From Firmicutes bacterium UBA1191 (GTDB lineage: Bacteria > Bacillota > Clostridia > Peptostreptococcales > Anaerovoracaceae), in contig DBYH01000001.1 in NCBI GenBank assembly GCA_002310095.1, positions 22,854-61,997 of the forward strand: a DNA stretch of 39,144 bases. The letters are read 5' to 3'. The notes below the pieces were generated by a model that searched no databases, was not told the DNA's origin, and worked only from the letters and a program-made list of their open reading frames with translations. Below, piece after piece: positions 24,840 through 31,008 of this stretch (positions are counted from its first letter, which is position 1; each line of letters begins with the position of its first letter). The position numbers and the translations under genes are program-made.

Positions 24840-24872
24840 AGAGGGCTTCTGAATCGAAAAGGATCAAAATGA

Positions 24873-24908
24873 GTTTGACGAAGGGTAGAAAATAGGAGGT
24901 CGCCAAAC
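24873..24908 (+). repeat. Array repeat 6 (leader-distal, one mismatch)
   Basis: Ends TCGCCAAAC instead of TCGTCAAAC. A substitution confined to the last repeat is what normal CRISPR arrays show at the end far from the leader. Confidence 0.92.
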
Positions 24909-24928
24909 AAAATAAGAGGTCGCCAAAC
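24909..24928 (+). repeat. Half repeat at the distal end
   Basis: A 20-bp copy of the 3' part of the repeat (AAAATAAGAGG then TCGCCAAAC) abuts repeat 6 and shares its T-to-C change, with one further G-to-A. It looks like a small tandem duplication or the scar of a lost cassette. Confidence 0.8.
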
Positions 24929-25060
24929 TCAAACACAAACTGGATCAGTTTCAATACACTATCTACAAATCTTCTTGCCCCTGTATTCTACCAAATCATC
25001 GCTCTCACCGCAAAGAACACACGAAATGACAGGATCGGCATGGATGCTCAATAAAAAACT
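24929..25060 (-). pseudogene. Zinc-finger gene remnant at the distal array border
   Basis: On the minus strand the frame reads SIHADPVISCVLCGESDDLV, then EYRGKKICR, a TAG stop (24959-24961), then CIETDPVCV and a stop at the edge of the half repeat. The cysteines form C-x2-C-x14-C-x2-C with the in-frame stop inside the last pair. From memory this resembles the C-terminal zinc knuckle of AbrB/SpoVT-like regulators of clostridia. The upstream part has no good start. It is either a decayed last cassette or the original host sequence. The remaining bases to the lipoprotein gene hold GATTGTCAAAC near 25109, a weak echo of the repeat end. Confidence 0.5.
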
Positions 25061-25150
25061 CAAAACAGTTGTCCCCGCTTTTGCTCTGTGGCAGTATATA
25101 TGTATAGAGATTGTCAAACTAAAACAAGAAAGCAACCTAGGAGGGGAAAA

Positions 25151-25660
25151 ATGAAAAGAAAGAACATAACTTTAATGGCACTTATCGTAATCGCCATGAT
25201 GGCAGTCCTATTATTCGCAGGATGCGGCAATAACGAGCCCGCGGACACAGGAGATGACAACGGAACCGAGCCGGCAACTGAAGCAACGAGTGAGCTTACC
25301 GAAGAAGATAACGCCGAGATCGAGGCGCGCATAGCCGATCAGTACCTGGAAGAACTGAAGAAGGCAAGCGACGAACGCGTAAGCGAAGGTGAGGAAGGCG
25401 CGGAGCTGCTTGACTGTAGAATTGAAAGCGTTCACGTTCTCTCAGACGAGGAAAAGCAGGATCTTATTGGTGACTCCGATTACTACGGTCCGAATGATAT
25501 TCTGGCCGTCGTCGACTACTCTGTCAAGCCTAAAGACATAGAGTCCTGGTTACCGGCAAATGGCGAAGTAGACGGCGAGTGGATAGTCAACAAGCAGGCC
25601 TGCGTGTGCATCCATGAAGGCAGTGACAGCATCGGCGGCCTCGGAGGAACGGGCTTCTAA
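25151..25660 (+). CDS. Small acidic lipoprotein of unknown function
   Basis: The 169-residue product starts at ATG 25151, directly after GGAGGGGAAAA. The signal peptide ends in the lipobox LLFAGC, so it is membrane-anchored on the outside. The mature part begins with an acidic, Thr-rich linker and continues with a compact domain (ADQYLEELKKASDERV, GPNDILAVVDYSVKP, NGEVDGEWIVNKQACV). I do not recognise the family. Its high G+C and codon use resemble the core genome, so it marks the right flank of the cas island. It is monocistronic with a terminator. Confidence 0.75.
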   Translation: MKRKNITLMALIVIAMMAVLLFAGCGNNEPADTGDDNGTEPATEATSELTEEDNAEIEARIADQYLEELKKASDERVSEGEEGAELLDCRIESVHVLSDEEKQDLIGDSDYYGPNDILAVVDYSVKPKDIESWLPANGEVDGEWIVNKQACVCIHEGSDSIGGLGGTGF

Positions 25661-25677
25661 ACTAAACCAAAGCTATT

Positions 25678-25702
25678 AAAGGCCCATCCAGGGCCTTTTT
25701 TC
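25678..25702 (+). terminator. Terminator after the small lipoprotein gene
   Basis: AAAGGCCC - ATCCA - GGGCCTTT stem-loop followed by TTTTC. Confidence 0.85.
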
Positions 25703-25713
25703 TTTTGTATTCA

Positions 25714-25760
25714 TGCAAGTTATGCGCGTATTTCTGCAAGCTGTTCCAATCCCTTGCAAG
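25714..25760 (+). promoter_or_regulatory. Three phased TGCAAG boxes upstream of the LytTR gene
   Basis: TGCAAG occurs at 25714, 25735 and 25755, 21 and 20 bp apart, so all lie on one face of the helix. The last overlaps the -35 element. LytTR proteins bind direct repeats spaced about two turns apart, so these are candidate autoregulatory sites. Confidence 0.55.
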
Positions 25761-25782
25761 GGGCTTTTCTTGCTCATATAAT
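25754..25782 (+). promoter_or_regulatory. Promoter of the LytTR operon
   Basis: TTGCAA (25754-25759), 17-nt spacer, TATAAT (25777-25782), about 60 bp before the ATG at 25843. Confidence 0.75.
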
Positions 25783-25842
25783 GAACGTGTCAAAGGGATC
25801 CCGACATATAACCGAAGTAGCAGTAAGAAGGAGTCGGACATT

Positions 25843-26283
25843 ATGAAACTGAAAATCCTGCTGAACCCGGACGATCCTCTGTGGGAGGAGATCCGGCAGA
25901 AGGGGATCGAGAACGATGAGACATCTGAATACGTGTTGAGCAGAAAAGGCGGCGATGTCCGCTATCTCTCCGCAAAGAAGGGTGAGCAGACTTTCTTCGT
26001 TCCGGTTGAGGATATTGTTTACATCGACAGCCTCGGGCACGACGTGATGATACACACCATGGACGGCGTTTACACGACGAAGGAGCGGCTCAAGCAGCTT
26101 GAGGCCGATCTGGATTCGGAGCGCTTCCTCAGAGTGAGCAACTCGGCCATCATCGCGACGGGAGCCGTCAAGCGCATCGAGGCATCCATCCTGCAGAAAT
26201 TCATCCTGCACATGACGAACGGCGACAAGGTCGACGTCACGAGATCTTACTACTTCATTTTCCGTGACAGGTTCAATTTATAA
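25843..26283 (+). CDS. LytTR-domain DNA-binding regulator
   Basis: The 146-residue protein has a short N-terminal region and a C-terminal LytTR domain (about residues 45-145). The domain shows the motifs VEDIVYIDSLGHDVMIHT, TTKERLKQLEADL, FLRVSNSAIIATGAVKRIE and the terminal TRSYYFIFRDRF. It has no receiver domain, as in the small LytTR regulators that pair with a membrane protein. ATG 25843 is preceded by AAGAAGGAGT. The membrane protein gene follows after 11 bp. Three phased TGCAAG boxes in the promoter suggest that it controls its own operon. Targets beyond that are unknown. Confidence 0.88.
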   Translation: MKLKILLNPDDPLWEEIRQKGIENDETSEYVLSRKGGDVRYLSAKKGEQTFFVPVEDIVYIDSLGHDVMIHTMDGVYTTKERLKQLEADLDSERFLRVSNSAIIATGAVKRIEASILQKFILHMTNGDKVDVTRSYYFIFRDRFNL

Positions 26284-26294
26284 GGAGGGGTACC

Positions 26295-27053
26295 ATGGCA
26301 GTGATAATTATTCTACTGATAATCGGAGCCGGGCTGATACCGTTCTGCGCGGCGATGATATACAAGATGTTTTACAACCGTCACCTCAACAGCGCTCTGG
26401 AAGTAGGTGAAGGCGCAAAGGGCAGACGCTGGCTCTCTCCGCTCGCCGTCGGGCTGATGACCCTGGCGGCAGAAGTCCTGGCGCTGATAATCTGCGTCAT
26501 GCTCTTCAGCGTTAATACTAAAAGCAATTACGTTGAAATCGACAGCACCCAGAACGTATCCGGCACGTATACCCAGGAGGAGGTTGCGGGCGGACCGTAC
26601 GCAGTCTTCGACGGCGGCGAGGTCAAAGGCTACGATCTGGAGAAGAACAAGGACGGGGATTTCGCGTACAGCCTCTACACAGCCAAAGGCAAAACGGGAG
26701 AAATGCTCCCTTCCTATATTCTGGTCGTTGAGTACAAGGGTGATAAAAAAGTGACGGACGCGTACTGCGAGACTGGTTTTGAAGGAAAGGACGGCGCCTC
26801 AGCCGAGGGTGAAGTAAAGGATGCCTCCGGGAAATATTACGCGGTCATCGATACGGATAACGTCAACATCTACTACGTGGATCAGAAGACCGGGGAGCTG
26901 ACGCCTGTATCCGATAAGGATTACAGCGATAACTTCAGCAAGGTGACCTACAAGCTGGTGCTCCTCGACGTGCCCGGGGGCGGATACAGCGACATGGACG
27001 AAGCGGTGAGTCAGTTCGCCGTGGACAGTTTCGAGATGGAATTCGACCGCTGA
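26295..27053 (+). CDS. Membrane protein with an extracytoplasmic domain, LytTR partner
   Basis: The 252-residue product has two transmembrane helices in its first 80 residues (MAVIIILLIIGAGLIPFC and LMTLAAEVLALIICVMLF) separated by a basic cytoplasmic loop. A predicted outer domain of about 165 residues follows, rich in beta strands (YAVFDGGEVKGYDLEKNK, YYAVIDTDNVNIYYVDQKTG). The family is not recognised. RBS GGAGGGG is excellent, and the 11-bp gap to the LytTR gene indicates an operon. By analogy with other LytTR-membrane protein pairs it may inhibit or sense for the regulator, but that is inference. Confidence 0.75.
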   Translation: MAVIIILLIIGAGLIPFCAAMIYKMFYNRHLNSALEVGEGAKGRRWLSPLAVGLMTLAAEVLALIICVMLFSVNTKSNYVEIDSTQNVSGTYTQEEVAGGPYAVFDGGEVKGYDLEKNKDGDFAYSLYTAKGKTGEMLPSYILVVEYKGDKKVTDAYCETGFEGKDGASAEGEVKDASGKYYAVIDTDNVNIYYVDQKTGELTPVSDKDYSDNFSKVTYKLVLLDVPGGGYSDMDEAVSQFAVDSFEMEFDR

Positions 27054-27077
27054 ATCCAATAGCAAATCTGATAACGA

Positions 27078-27106
27078 AAAAGGACGGCCAGTGCCGTCCT
27101 TTTATC
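27078..27106 (+). terminator. Terminator of the LytTR operon
   Basis: Perfect 11-bp stem AAAAGGACGGC / GCCGTCCTTTT with loop CAGT. The palindrome could also act on the minus strand after the tRNA genes. Confidence 0.85.
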
Positions 27107-27109
27107 TTC

Positions 27110-27185
27110 TGGTGGAGCATAGGGGGCTCGAACCCCTGACCTCATGACTGCCAGTCATGCGCGCTCCCAGCTGCGCCAATGCCCC
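27110..27185 (-). tRNA. tRNA-Ala (GGC)
   Basis: On the minus strand the acceptor GGGGCAT pairs with ATGCTCC. The D arm is GCGC-AGCTGGGA-GCGC and the anticodon arm CATGA-CTGGCAG-TCATG gives anticodon GGC. The T arm contains GGTTCGAGCC. Discriminator A and an encoded CCA (27110-27112) complete it. All stems are intact. Confidence 0.95.
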
Positions 27186-27188
27186 GTT

Positions 27189-27264
27189 TGGAGCCACTGG
27201 CCGGGATCGAACCGGCCACCTGCGCGTTACGAATGCGCTGCTCTGCCGGATGAGCTACAGTGGC
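27189..27264 (-). tRNA. tRNA-Thr (CGT)
   Basis: On the minus strand the acceptor GCCACTG pairs with CAGTGGC. The D arm is GCTC...GAGC, the anticodon loop TTCGTAA gives anticodon CGT, and the T arm is GCCGG-TTCGATC-CCGGC. The encoded CCA is present. The anticodon stem GCGCA / CGCGC has an A-C mismatch at 31-39 next to the loop. It lies 3 bp upstream of tRNA-Ala in the same transcript. Confidence 0.92.
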
Positions 27265-27278
27265 TTACGGGCAGGATG

Positions 27279-28046
27279 CTAATCCTGCATTTCCTCAATC
27301 AGCTCCTCGATGTCGTTGTACTGATGGGTTTCATCGACATTCGGGCCCTGTGACGCGTCGGTCGTAGGACCAAGCGTGAGGAAATATATTATACCTGCAA
27401 TTATAAATAATGCAATAATTATAGCGAAAATAATGAAAGCTTTTTTGCGCTTGGCTTTCTTGGCGAGAACCTCGGCGTCTTCGACCGGCTTCTCCTCAGC
27501 CTTCGGCTCTTCCGGTTTCGGTTCCTCGACCGGCTTCGTTTCACCCGGCTTCTCTTCTACCTTTGGTTCCTCCGGCTTTTCTTCAACCTTATGTTCAGCT
27601 GGTTTCTCCTCAGCTACAGGCTCGGCTGCCTTTGCCTCAGGCTCAGCCGGTTTTTCCTCAGCCTTCGGCTCAGCCGGTTTTTCTTCAGCCTTCGGTTCTT
27701 CCGGTTTTTCTTCAGCCTTCGGCTCTTCCTGTTTCTTCTCGTCGGAAGATTCGAGTGCCGCCTTGATAGCCTCCGTATCGATGGACTGTGTCGCGCGTGC
27801 CTGTGTCGCGCGCTTGTCGTTCATAGCCTGGATCCTCTTGAACAGAGTAGCGATCACCTTGCCGTGAGGCTCCTCGTAGAAGAGCTTGACCCATTCGTTG
27901 TTGTATCTGAAAAGATAAGCCTTGTAAGCAGCGGAATGCTTGATCTGGCTGATTCCCGTATATTGATATACCTTGCCGTCTATTGTCAGCGCGCGCTTTG
28001 AAAACTCGACGCTGTGGCCTTTGGCATTATACTTTATCGAATCCAT
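27279..28046 (-). CDS. Membrane-anchored protein with an E-K-P-A/E repeat region
   Basis: The 255-residue product has three parts. Residues about 1-85 form a compact domain that starts MDSIKYNAKGHSVEFSKRAL and looks like a small beta-rich PH-like fold. Residues about 100-195 are tandem 7-8-residue units of the type EEKPAEPKA. A basic stop (KKAKRKK) and one transmembrane helix (about 207-227) then lead to a short acidic outer tail. The topology suggests a cytoplasmic head on a stiff charged spacer (N-in, tail-anchored). No family function is known to me. It is transcribed towards the tRNA genes and away from the DivIVA-like gene, sharing a 192-bp divergent intergenic region. Confidence 0.75.
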   Translation of the reverse strand: MDSIKYNAKGHSVEFSKRALTIDGKVYQYTGISQIKHSAAYKAYLFRYNNEWVKLFYEEPHGKVIATLFKRIQAMNDKRATQARATQSIDTEAIKAALESSDEKKQEEPKAEEKPEEPKAEEKPAEPKAEEKPAEPEAKAAEPVAEEKPAEHKVEEKPEEPKVEEKPGETKPVEEPKPEEPKAEEKPVEDAEVLAKKAKRKKAFIIFAIIIALFIIAGIIYFLTLGPTTDASQGPNVDETHQYNDIEELIEEMQD

Positions 28047-28163
28047 TTTTCCTCCGATTCATACGGTATAGTTTTCTTTCGCCTAAAATAAAAAAAGGTC
28101 CGCAGACATAATAACAAATGAAAACAAAAAAAGCAAATTATGCAAGACAAATCTATATTGTAA

Positions 28164-28172
28164 TGTTATAAT
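28164..28172 (+). promoter_or_regulatory. Extended -10 promoter of the DivIVA-like gene
   Basis: TGTTATAAT in the A+T-rich divergent region, about 67 bp upstream of the ATG at 28239. No convincing -35. Confidence 0.5.
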
Positions 28173-28238
28173 AACGTATAAAAATGCGCACATTTATAAC
28201 CGTGTAATAATATTAAAGTGTAAACAGAGGAAAACAAT

Positions 28239-29504
28239 ATGGATAAGAGTGCTTTAAAAGACAAGAGACGTGAAACCGTAATTGGCCTTCTTAAGAGCAT
28301 GAGCATTAAGAAGGATACTGACGGCGGCTTTGACAAGGACGATGTCTACGGCTGCATTCAGGAACTTTGCAATCTTTACGAAGACCACATCGGCGAGCTC
28401 GAGAACAACTACGAAGCCGAGATTTCGGAGCTGACCAAGAGATATCAGAAGTACGACGAGAACAATGAACTCTACGTAAGCCTGATTCTCGAGGCAAAGA
28501 AGAGCAGCAACGAGATCATCAATCAGGCCAAGACTGAAGTCGATGAGATTCTCAGAAACGGAAAAGAGAAGATCAAGCTTCAGGAAGAGCAGATGGAACA
28601 GTTCAGACTGGACAGCGAGAAGGAAAGAGAATCCATCCAGGAAGAGCTGAAGGCCAGCAAGGATGTTGCTGAGGCCGAGAAGGCTGCCATGAAGGTCGAG
28701 ATAGAAGCCGAGAAGGAGAAACTCGAGGCCACCAAGAATAAATACAGACAGCAGATCACAGCGATGGAAGATGAGTTCGCCGAGATCAAGACGAACATCC
28801 TCAGAACATCAGCCAGACTGGATAATCTGAAGGCTCAGACAGAAGAGCTGGCGCCATCGACCGACTGGGAAGTCGAGGAGACGGAGATCGAGGTCGAGGT
28901 TCCGGAAGCGGACGTCGAAGTCGAGGAAATCATCGATATCATTGAAGAACCTGCGGAGACAGTTCCTGCAATCAACCCTGACGAAATCGAAGGAATGCCT
29001 GAAGAGGTCAAATCCATAGAACTCGTTCTCGAGGAGCTTGCGGAAGAACCTGTAGAAGAACCTGTTGAGGAACCGGCGGAAGAGCCTGCCGAGGCGGGAG
29101 ACCTTTTCGCAGACACATTCCTGAAGGACGAACTGTTCGAGAAGGTCGAGGCCGAAGGAGACAGCGTAGCCGCCATCGAGGTGGCCCTCGGTGATGAGCC
29201 TAAGGAAGACATAGAGCCTGCGGCAGAGCACGAGGCGACGGTCGAGGAACTTCTGGCCAGCATGGAAGCGCTGACGGACATCGGAGGACTTGAGGAAGTC
29301 AAGGAAGTCGCTGCGGACGCGGCAGAAGGAGCAGACGTTCTTATCGATGAGATTTCATTCGACGACCTTATCGAGGAAGGCGCAGAGAAAGCCGAAGGCG
29401 CTGTAGAAGAGGCTGTGGAAGCAGTCGCCGAAGCAGCAGAAGCCGCAGCACCGGAAGAGATCTCATTCGACAGCCTTGAAGCACTTTTCAAAGATGAACT
29501 CTAA
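28239..29504 (+). CDS. DivIVA-like coiled-coil protein with a long acidic tail
   Basis: The 421-residue product starts at ATG 28239, with AGAGG upstream. Residues about 45-205 are a nearly continuous coiled coil (NELYVSLILEAKKSSNEIIN and EKEKLEATKNKYRQQITAME), resembling the C-terminal part of DivIVA/GpsB-type polar scaffold proteins. Residues 210-421 are highly acidic and Ala/Val/Glu-rich, with EEPVEEPAEEP repeats and two copies of a short motif, EISFDDLIEE and EISFDSLEALF, the second at the very C terminus. The repeated motif may be a docking peptide. No membrane segment. A role in cell-pole or division organisation is inferred from the coiled coil alone. Confidence 0.65.
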   Translation: MDKSALKDKRRETVIGLLKSMSIKKDTDGGFDKDDVYGCIQELCNLYEDHIGELENNYEAEISELTKRYQKYDENNELYVSLILEAKKSSNEIINQAKTEVDEILRNGKEKIKLQEEQMEQFRLDSEKERESIQEELKASKDVAEAEKAAMKVEIEAEKEKLEATKNKYRQQITAMEDEFAEIKTNILRTSARLDNLKAQTEELAPSTDWEVEETEIEVEVPEADVEVEEIIDIIEEPAETVPAINPDEIEGMPEEVKSIELVLEELAEEPVEEPVEEPAEEPAEAGDLFADTFLKDELFEKVEAEGDSVAAIEVALGDEPKEDIEPAAEHEATVEELLASMEALTDIGGLEEVKEVAADAAEGADVLIDEISFDDLIEEGAEKAEGAVEEAVEAVAEAAEAAAPEEISFDSLEALFKDEL

Positions 29505-29529
29505 TACAGCAAAGACAGACAAATAGACG

Positions 29530-29575
29530 GTGGGTACGCGGCGCGTTAGTGTCGCGTACTTTATTAATCCACCGG
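29530..29575 (+). other. Structured leader before xpt
   Basis: Nested complementary arms GGTGG/CCACC and GTACGCG/CGCGTAC enclose the 5' leader of xpt, just before the ribosome binding site. It is not a recognisable purine riboswitch. It may be a processing or translational control hairpin. Confidence 0.45.
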
Positions 29576-29586
29576 GGGAAACAGCG

Positions 29587-30159
29587 ATGGAATCACTTAA
29601 AGAAAAAATTCTGACGGAAGGTCAGGCCATTGGGACGGAGATAGTAAAAGTTGACGGTTTTCTGAATCATCAGATCGACGTCAAGTTCCTCGAGGAGATA
29701 GGCGAGGAGTTCAGGAGAAGATTCGACGGAGTCGAGGTGGACAAGATCCTCACAGTCGAGGCCAGCGGCATAGCGATCGCCTGCATGACAGCTCCGCTAT
29801 TCGGATACCCTCCGGTTGTCTTTGCGAAAAAGGCGGCCCCGAGCACAATGAACGAAGGCTTCTACGAAGCGGAAGCCAGGTCCTTCACCAAAGGAACCGT
29901 ATCGAAGCTCAAGGTGGCGGAGAAGTTCGTGAACGAGGGAGAAAGAGTTCTGATCATAGACGACTTCATGGCCAGCGGAGAAGCGTCGGCCGCCATGACT
30001 AAGATAGTAGAGGAAGCGGGCGGCGAAGTCGTCGGCATCGGAGCCGTCATCGAGAAGGGATTCCAGGGAGGTTCCGACAGGCTCAGGGAGATGGGCTACA
30101 GAGTCGAATCCCTGGCGGTGATAGACAGAATCGACGACGGAGTCATCACCTTCAGATAG
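29587..30159 (+). CDS. xpt: Xanthine phosphoribosyltransferase
   Basis: Xpt converts xanthine and PRPP to XMP in purine salvage. The 190-residue product from ATG 29587 matches the family length. It carries the PRPP loop VLIIDDFMASGEA, the PPi-loop stretch VEASGIAIA, and the Xpt-typical segments ESLKEKILTEGQAIGTEI near the start and VIEKGFQGG near the end. GGGGGAAACAG precedes the ATG. The leader carries a stable hairpin but no recognised purine aptamer, unlike many xpt genes. The PHP phosphoesterase gene follows 18 bp downstream, and the xpt-PHP-cysS genes look like one transcript. Confidence 0.92.
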   Translation: MESLKEKILTEGQAIGTEIVKVDGFLNHQIDVKFLEEIGEEFRRRFDGVEVDKILTVEASGIAIACMTAPLFGYPPVVFAKKAAPSTMNEGFYEAEARSFTKGTVSKLKVAEKFVNEGERVLIIDDFMASGEASAAMTKIVEEAGGEVVGIGAVIEKGFQGGSDRLREMGYRVESLAVIDRIDDGVITFR

Positions 30160-30177
30160 AGGCTATTCAGACAAGAG

Positions 30178-31008
30178 ATGGACGATTACAAAGTAGACTA
30201 TCACATTCATACAACGGCATCGGACGGAGAATCGACGCCGACACAGGTCGTGAAGCGGGCCAAGGAACTGGACTATGATATCATAGCCATAACCGACCAC
30301 GACAACACGGACGGCATTGCCGAGGCGAAGATAGCGGCCGAGGCGGTGGACATCACCCTGATTCCGGGAATCGAAATCGCCGTGGTCACAGAAGAGGACG
30401 TCGGCCTGCACATGCTCGGCTACAACATCGACGTGGACAACGCCGAGCTGAAGGAATTCCTGGACAAAATGGTCGAGAGGCGCAAGGCGAGAAACGAAGA
30501 ACTCTTCAAGACACTCCGGGACATGGGCTACGACATCACAAAGGACGACATAGAGGTCGGCAAGAACGACTTCATCGGCAAGCCCCTCATAGCCAGGGCG
30601 CTCCTGCGCAAAGGCTACATAAAGGATGAGAGACAGGCCTACGGCAAGGACATCCTGGGAAGCGCCAGATGCCGGGCCGTGAGGAAGGTCAAGCCTCTGG
30701 CCAGCGAAGCCATAAAGGTCATCAAGGACGCGGGCGGAACGCCGGTGCTGGCCCATCCGATACAGACCCGGGGCATAGGAAGACCGGGAAGCGAGGAATT
30801 CTACGCGAACATCGACAAGATCATCGGACGCCTCAAGAGGCAGGGACTTAAGGGGCTGGAGTGTTACCACCCGGATCAGAACTTCGAACAGTCCATGAGG
30901 TTCGTGGAGATGGCGGAGAAATATCACCTACACATAACACAGGGTTCGGATTTCCACGGAAAGGATTTCGCGGAAGCCGAAAAGACAGCAAATGAGAGGA
31001 GAAGATAG
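30178..31008 (+). CDS. PHP-domain phosphoesterase
   Basis: PHP enzymes are multi-metal phosphoesterases; this subgroup includes the YciV/RNase AM-type 3',5'-nucleoside bisphosphate phosphatases. The 276-residue product shows the four metal-binding motifs: HIHTTASDGE near residue 10, TDHDNTDG near 39, GIEI near 63, then AHP near 190 and GSDFHG near 255. The size agrees with that subgroup. A substrate such as pAp or 5' RNA ends is inferred from family only. The ATG lies 18 bp after xpt, and the stop TAG touches the cysS ATG directly (31006-31009), so translation is probably coupled. Confidence 0.88.
   Translation: MDDYKVDYHIHTTASDGESTPTQVVKRAKELDYDIIAITDHDNTDGIAEAKIAAEAVDITLIPGIEIAVVTEEDVGLHMLGYNIDVDNAELKEFLDKMVERRKARNEELFKTLRDMGYDITKDDIEVGKNDFIGKPLIARALLRKGYIKDERQAYGKDILGSARCRAVRKVKPLASEAIKVIKDAGGTPVLAHPIQTRGIGRPGSEEFYANIDKIIGRLKRQGLKGLECYHPDQNFEQSMRFVEMAEKYHLHITQGSDFHGKDFAEAEKTANERRR

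Larger units (their letters stand above)
22602..24928 (+). CRISPR. Long-interval CRISPR-like cassette array next to cas1-cas2
   Basis: Six 36-bp repeats begin at 22602, 22934, 23117, 23359, 23617 and 24873, plus a 20-bp half copy at 24909. The first five are identical; the sixth has one change (T to C at repeat position 31), which the half copy shares. The repeat starts GTTTGACGA and ends TCGTCAAAC, perfect 9-nt complements around an 18-nt loop containing AGGAGG. Intervals are 296, 147, 206, 222 and 1220 bp, far beyond the roughly 30 bp of any normal type II array. The array begins 25 bp after cas2, and repeat decay is only at the far end, so the cas2 side behaves as the leader. It is therefore CRISPR by repeat, polarity and neighbours, but integron-like by cargo. 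Confidence 0.85.

Noticed and set aside
22602..24928. An ordinary type II-C CRISPR locus that merely lost Cas9
   Set aside because: Loss of Cas9 would leave about 30-bp spacers. Intervals here are 147-1220 bp and carry gene pieces, which simple decay does not explain; kept as the main alternative for the ancestry of cas1-cas2.
22602..24928. Repeats as a MITE or transposon scattered by its own transposase
   Set aside because: No target-site duplications are visible around the copies, all copies have one orientation, they begin exactly after cas2, and decay is only at one end. Not excluded without an empty-site comparison.
27376..28001. Long plus-strand frames opposite the Lys/Glu/Pro repeat protein gene
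   Set aside because: They are Ser/Phe/Gly repeats produced by reading the antisense of the EEKPAEPKA codons, with no ribosome binding site.
28835..29491. Serine-rich minus-strand frame opposite the DivIVA-like gene
   Set aside because: The composition is the complement of GAA/GAG-rich coding DNA; no start signal.
29505..29586. Purine riboswitch in front of xpt
   Set aside because: The leader has strong hairpins but lacks the GTTTCTACC junction and three-way arrangement.
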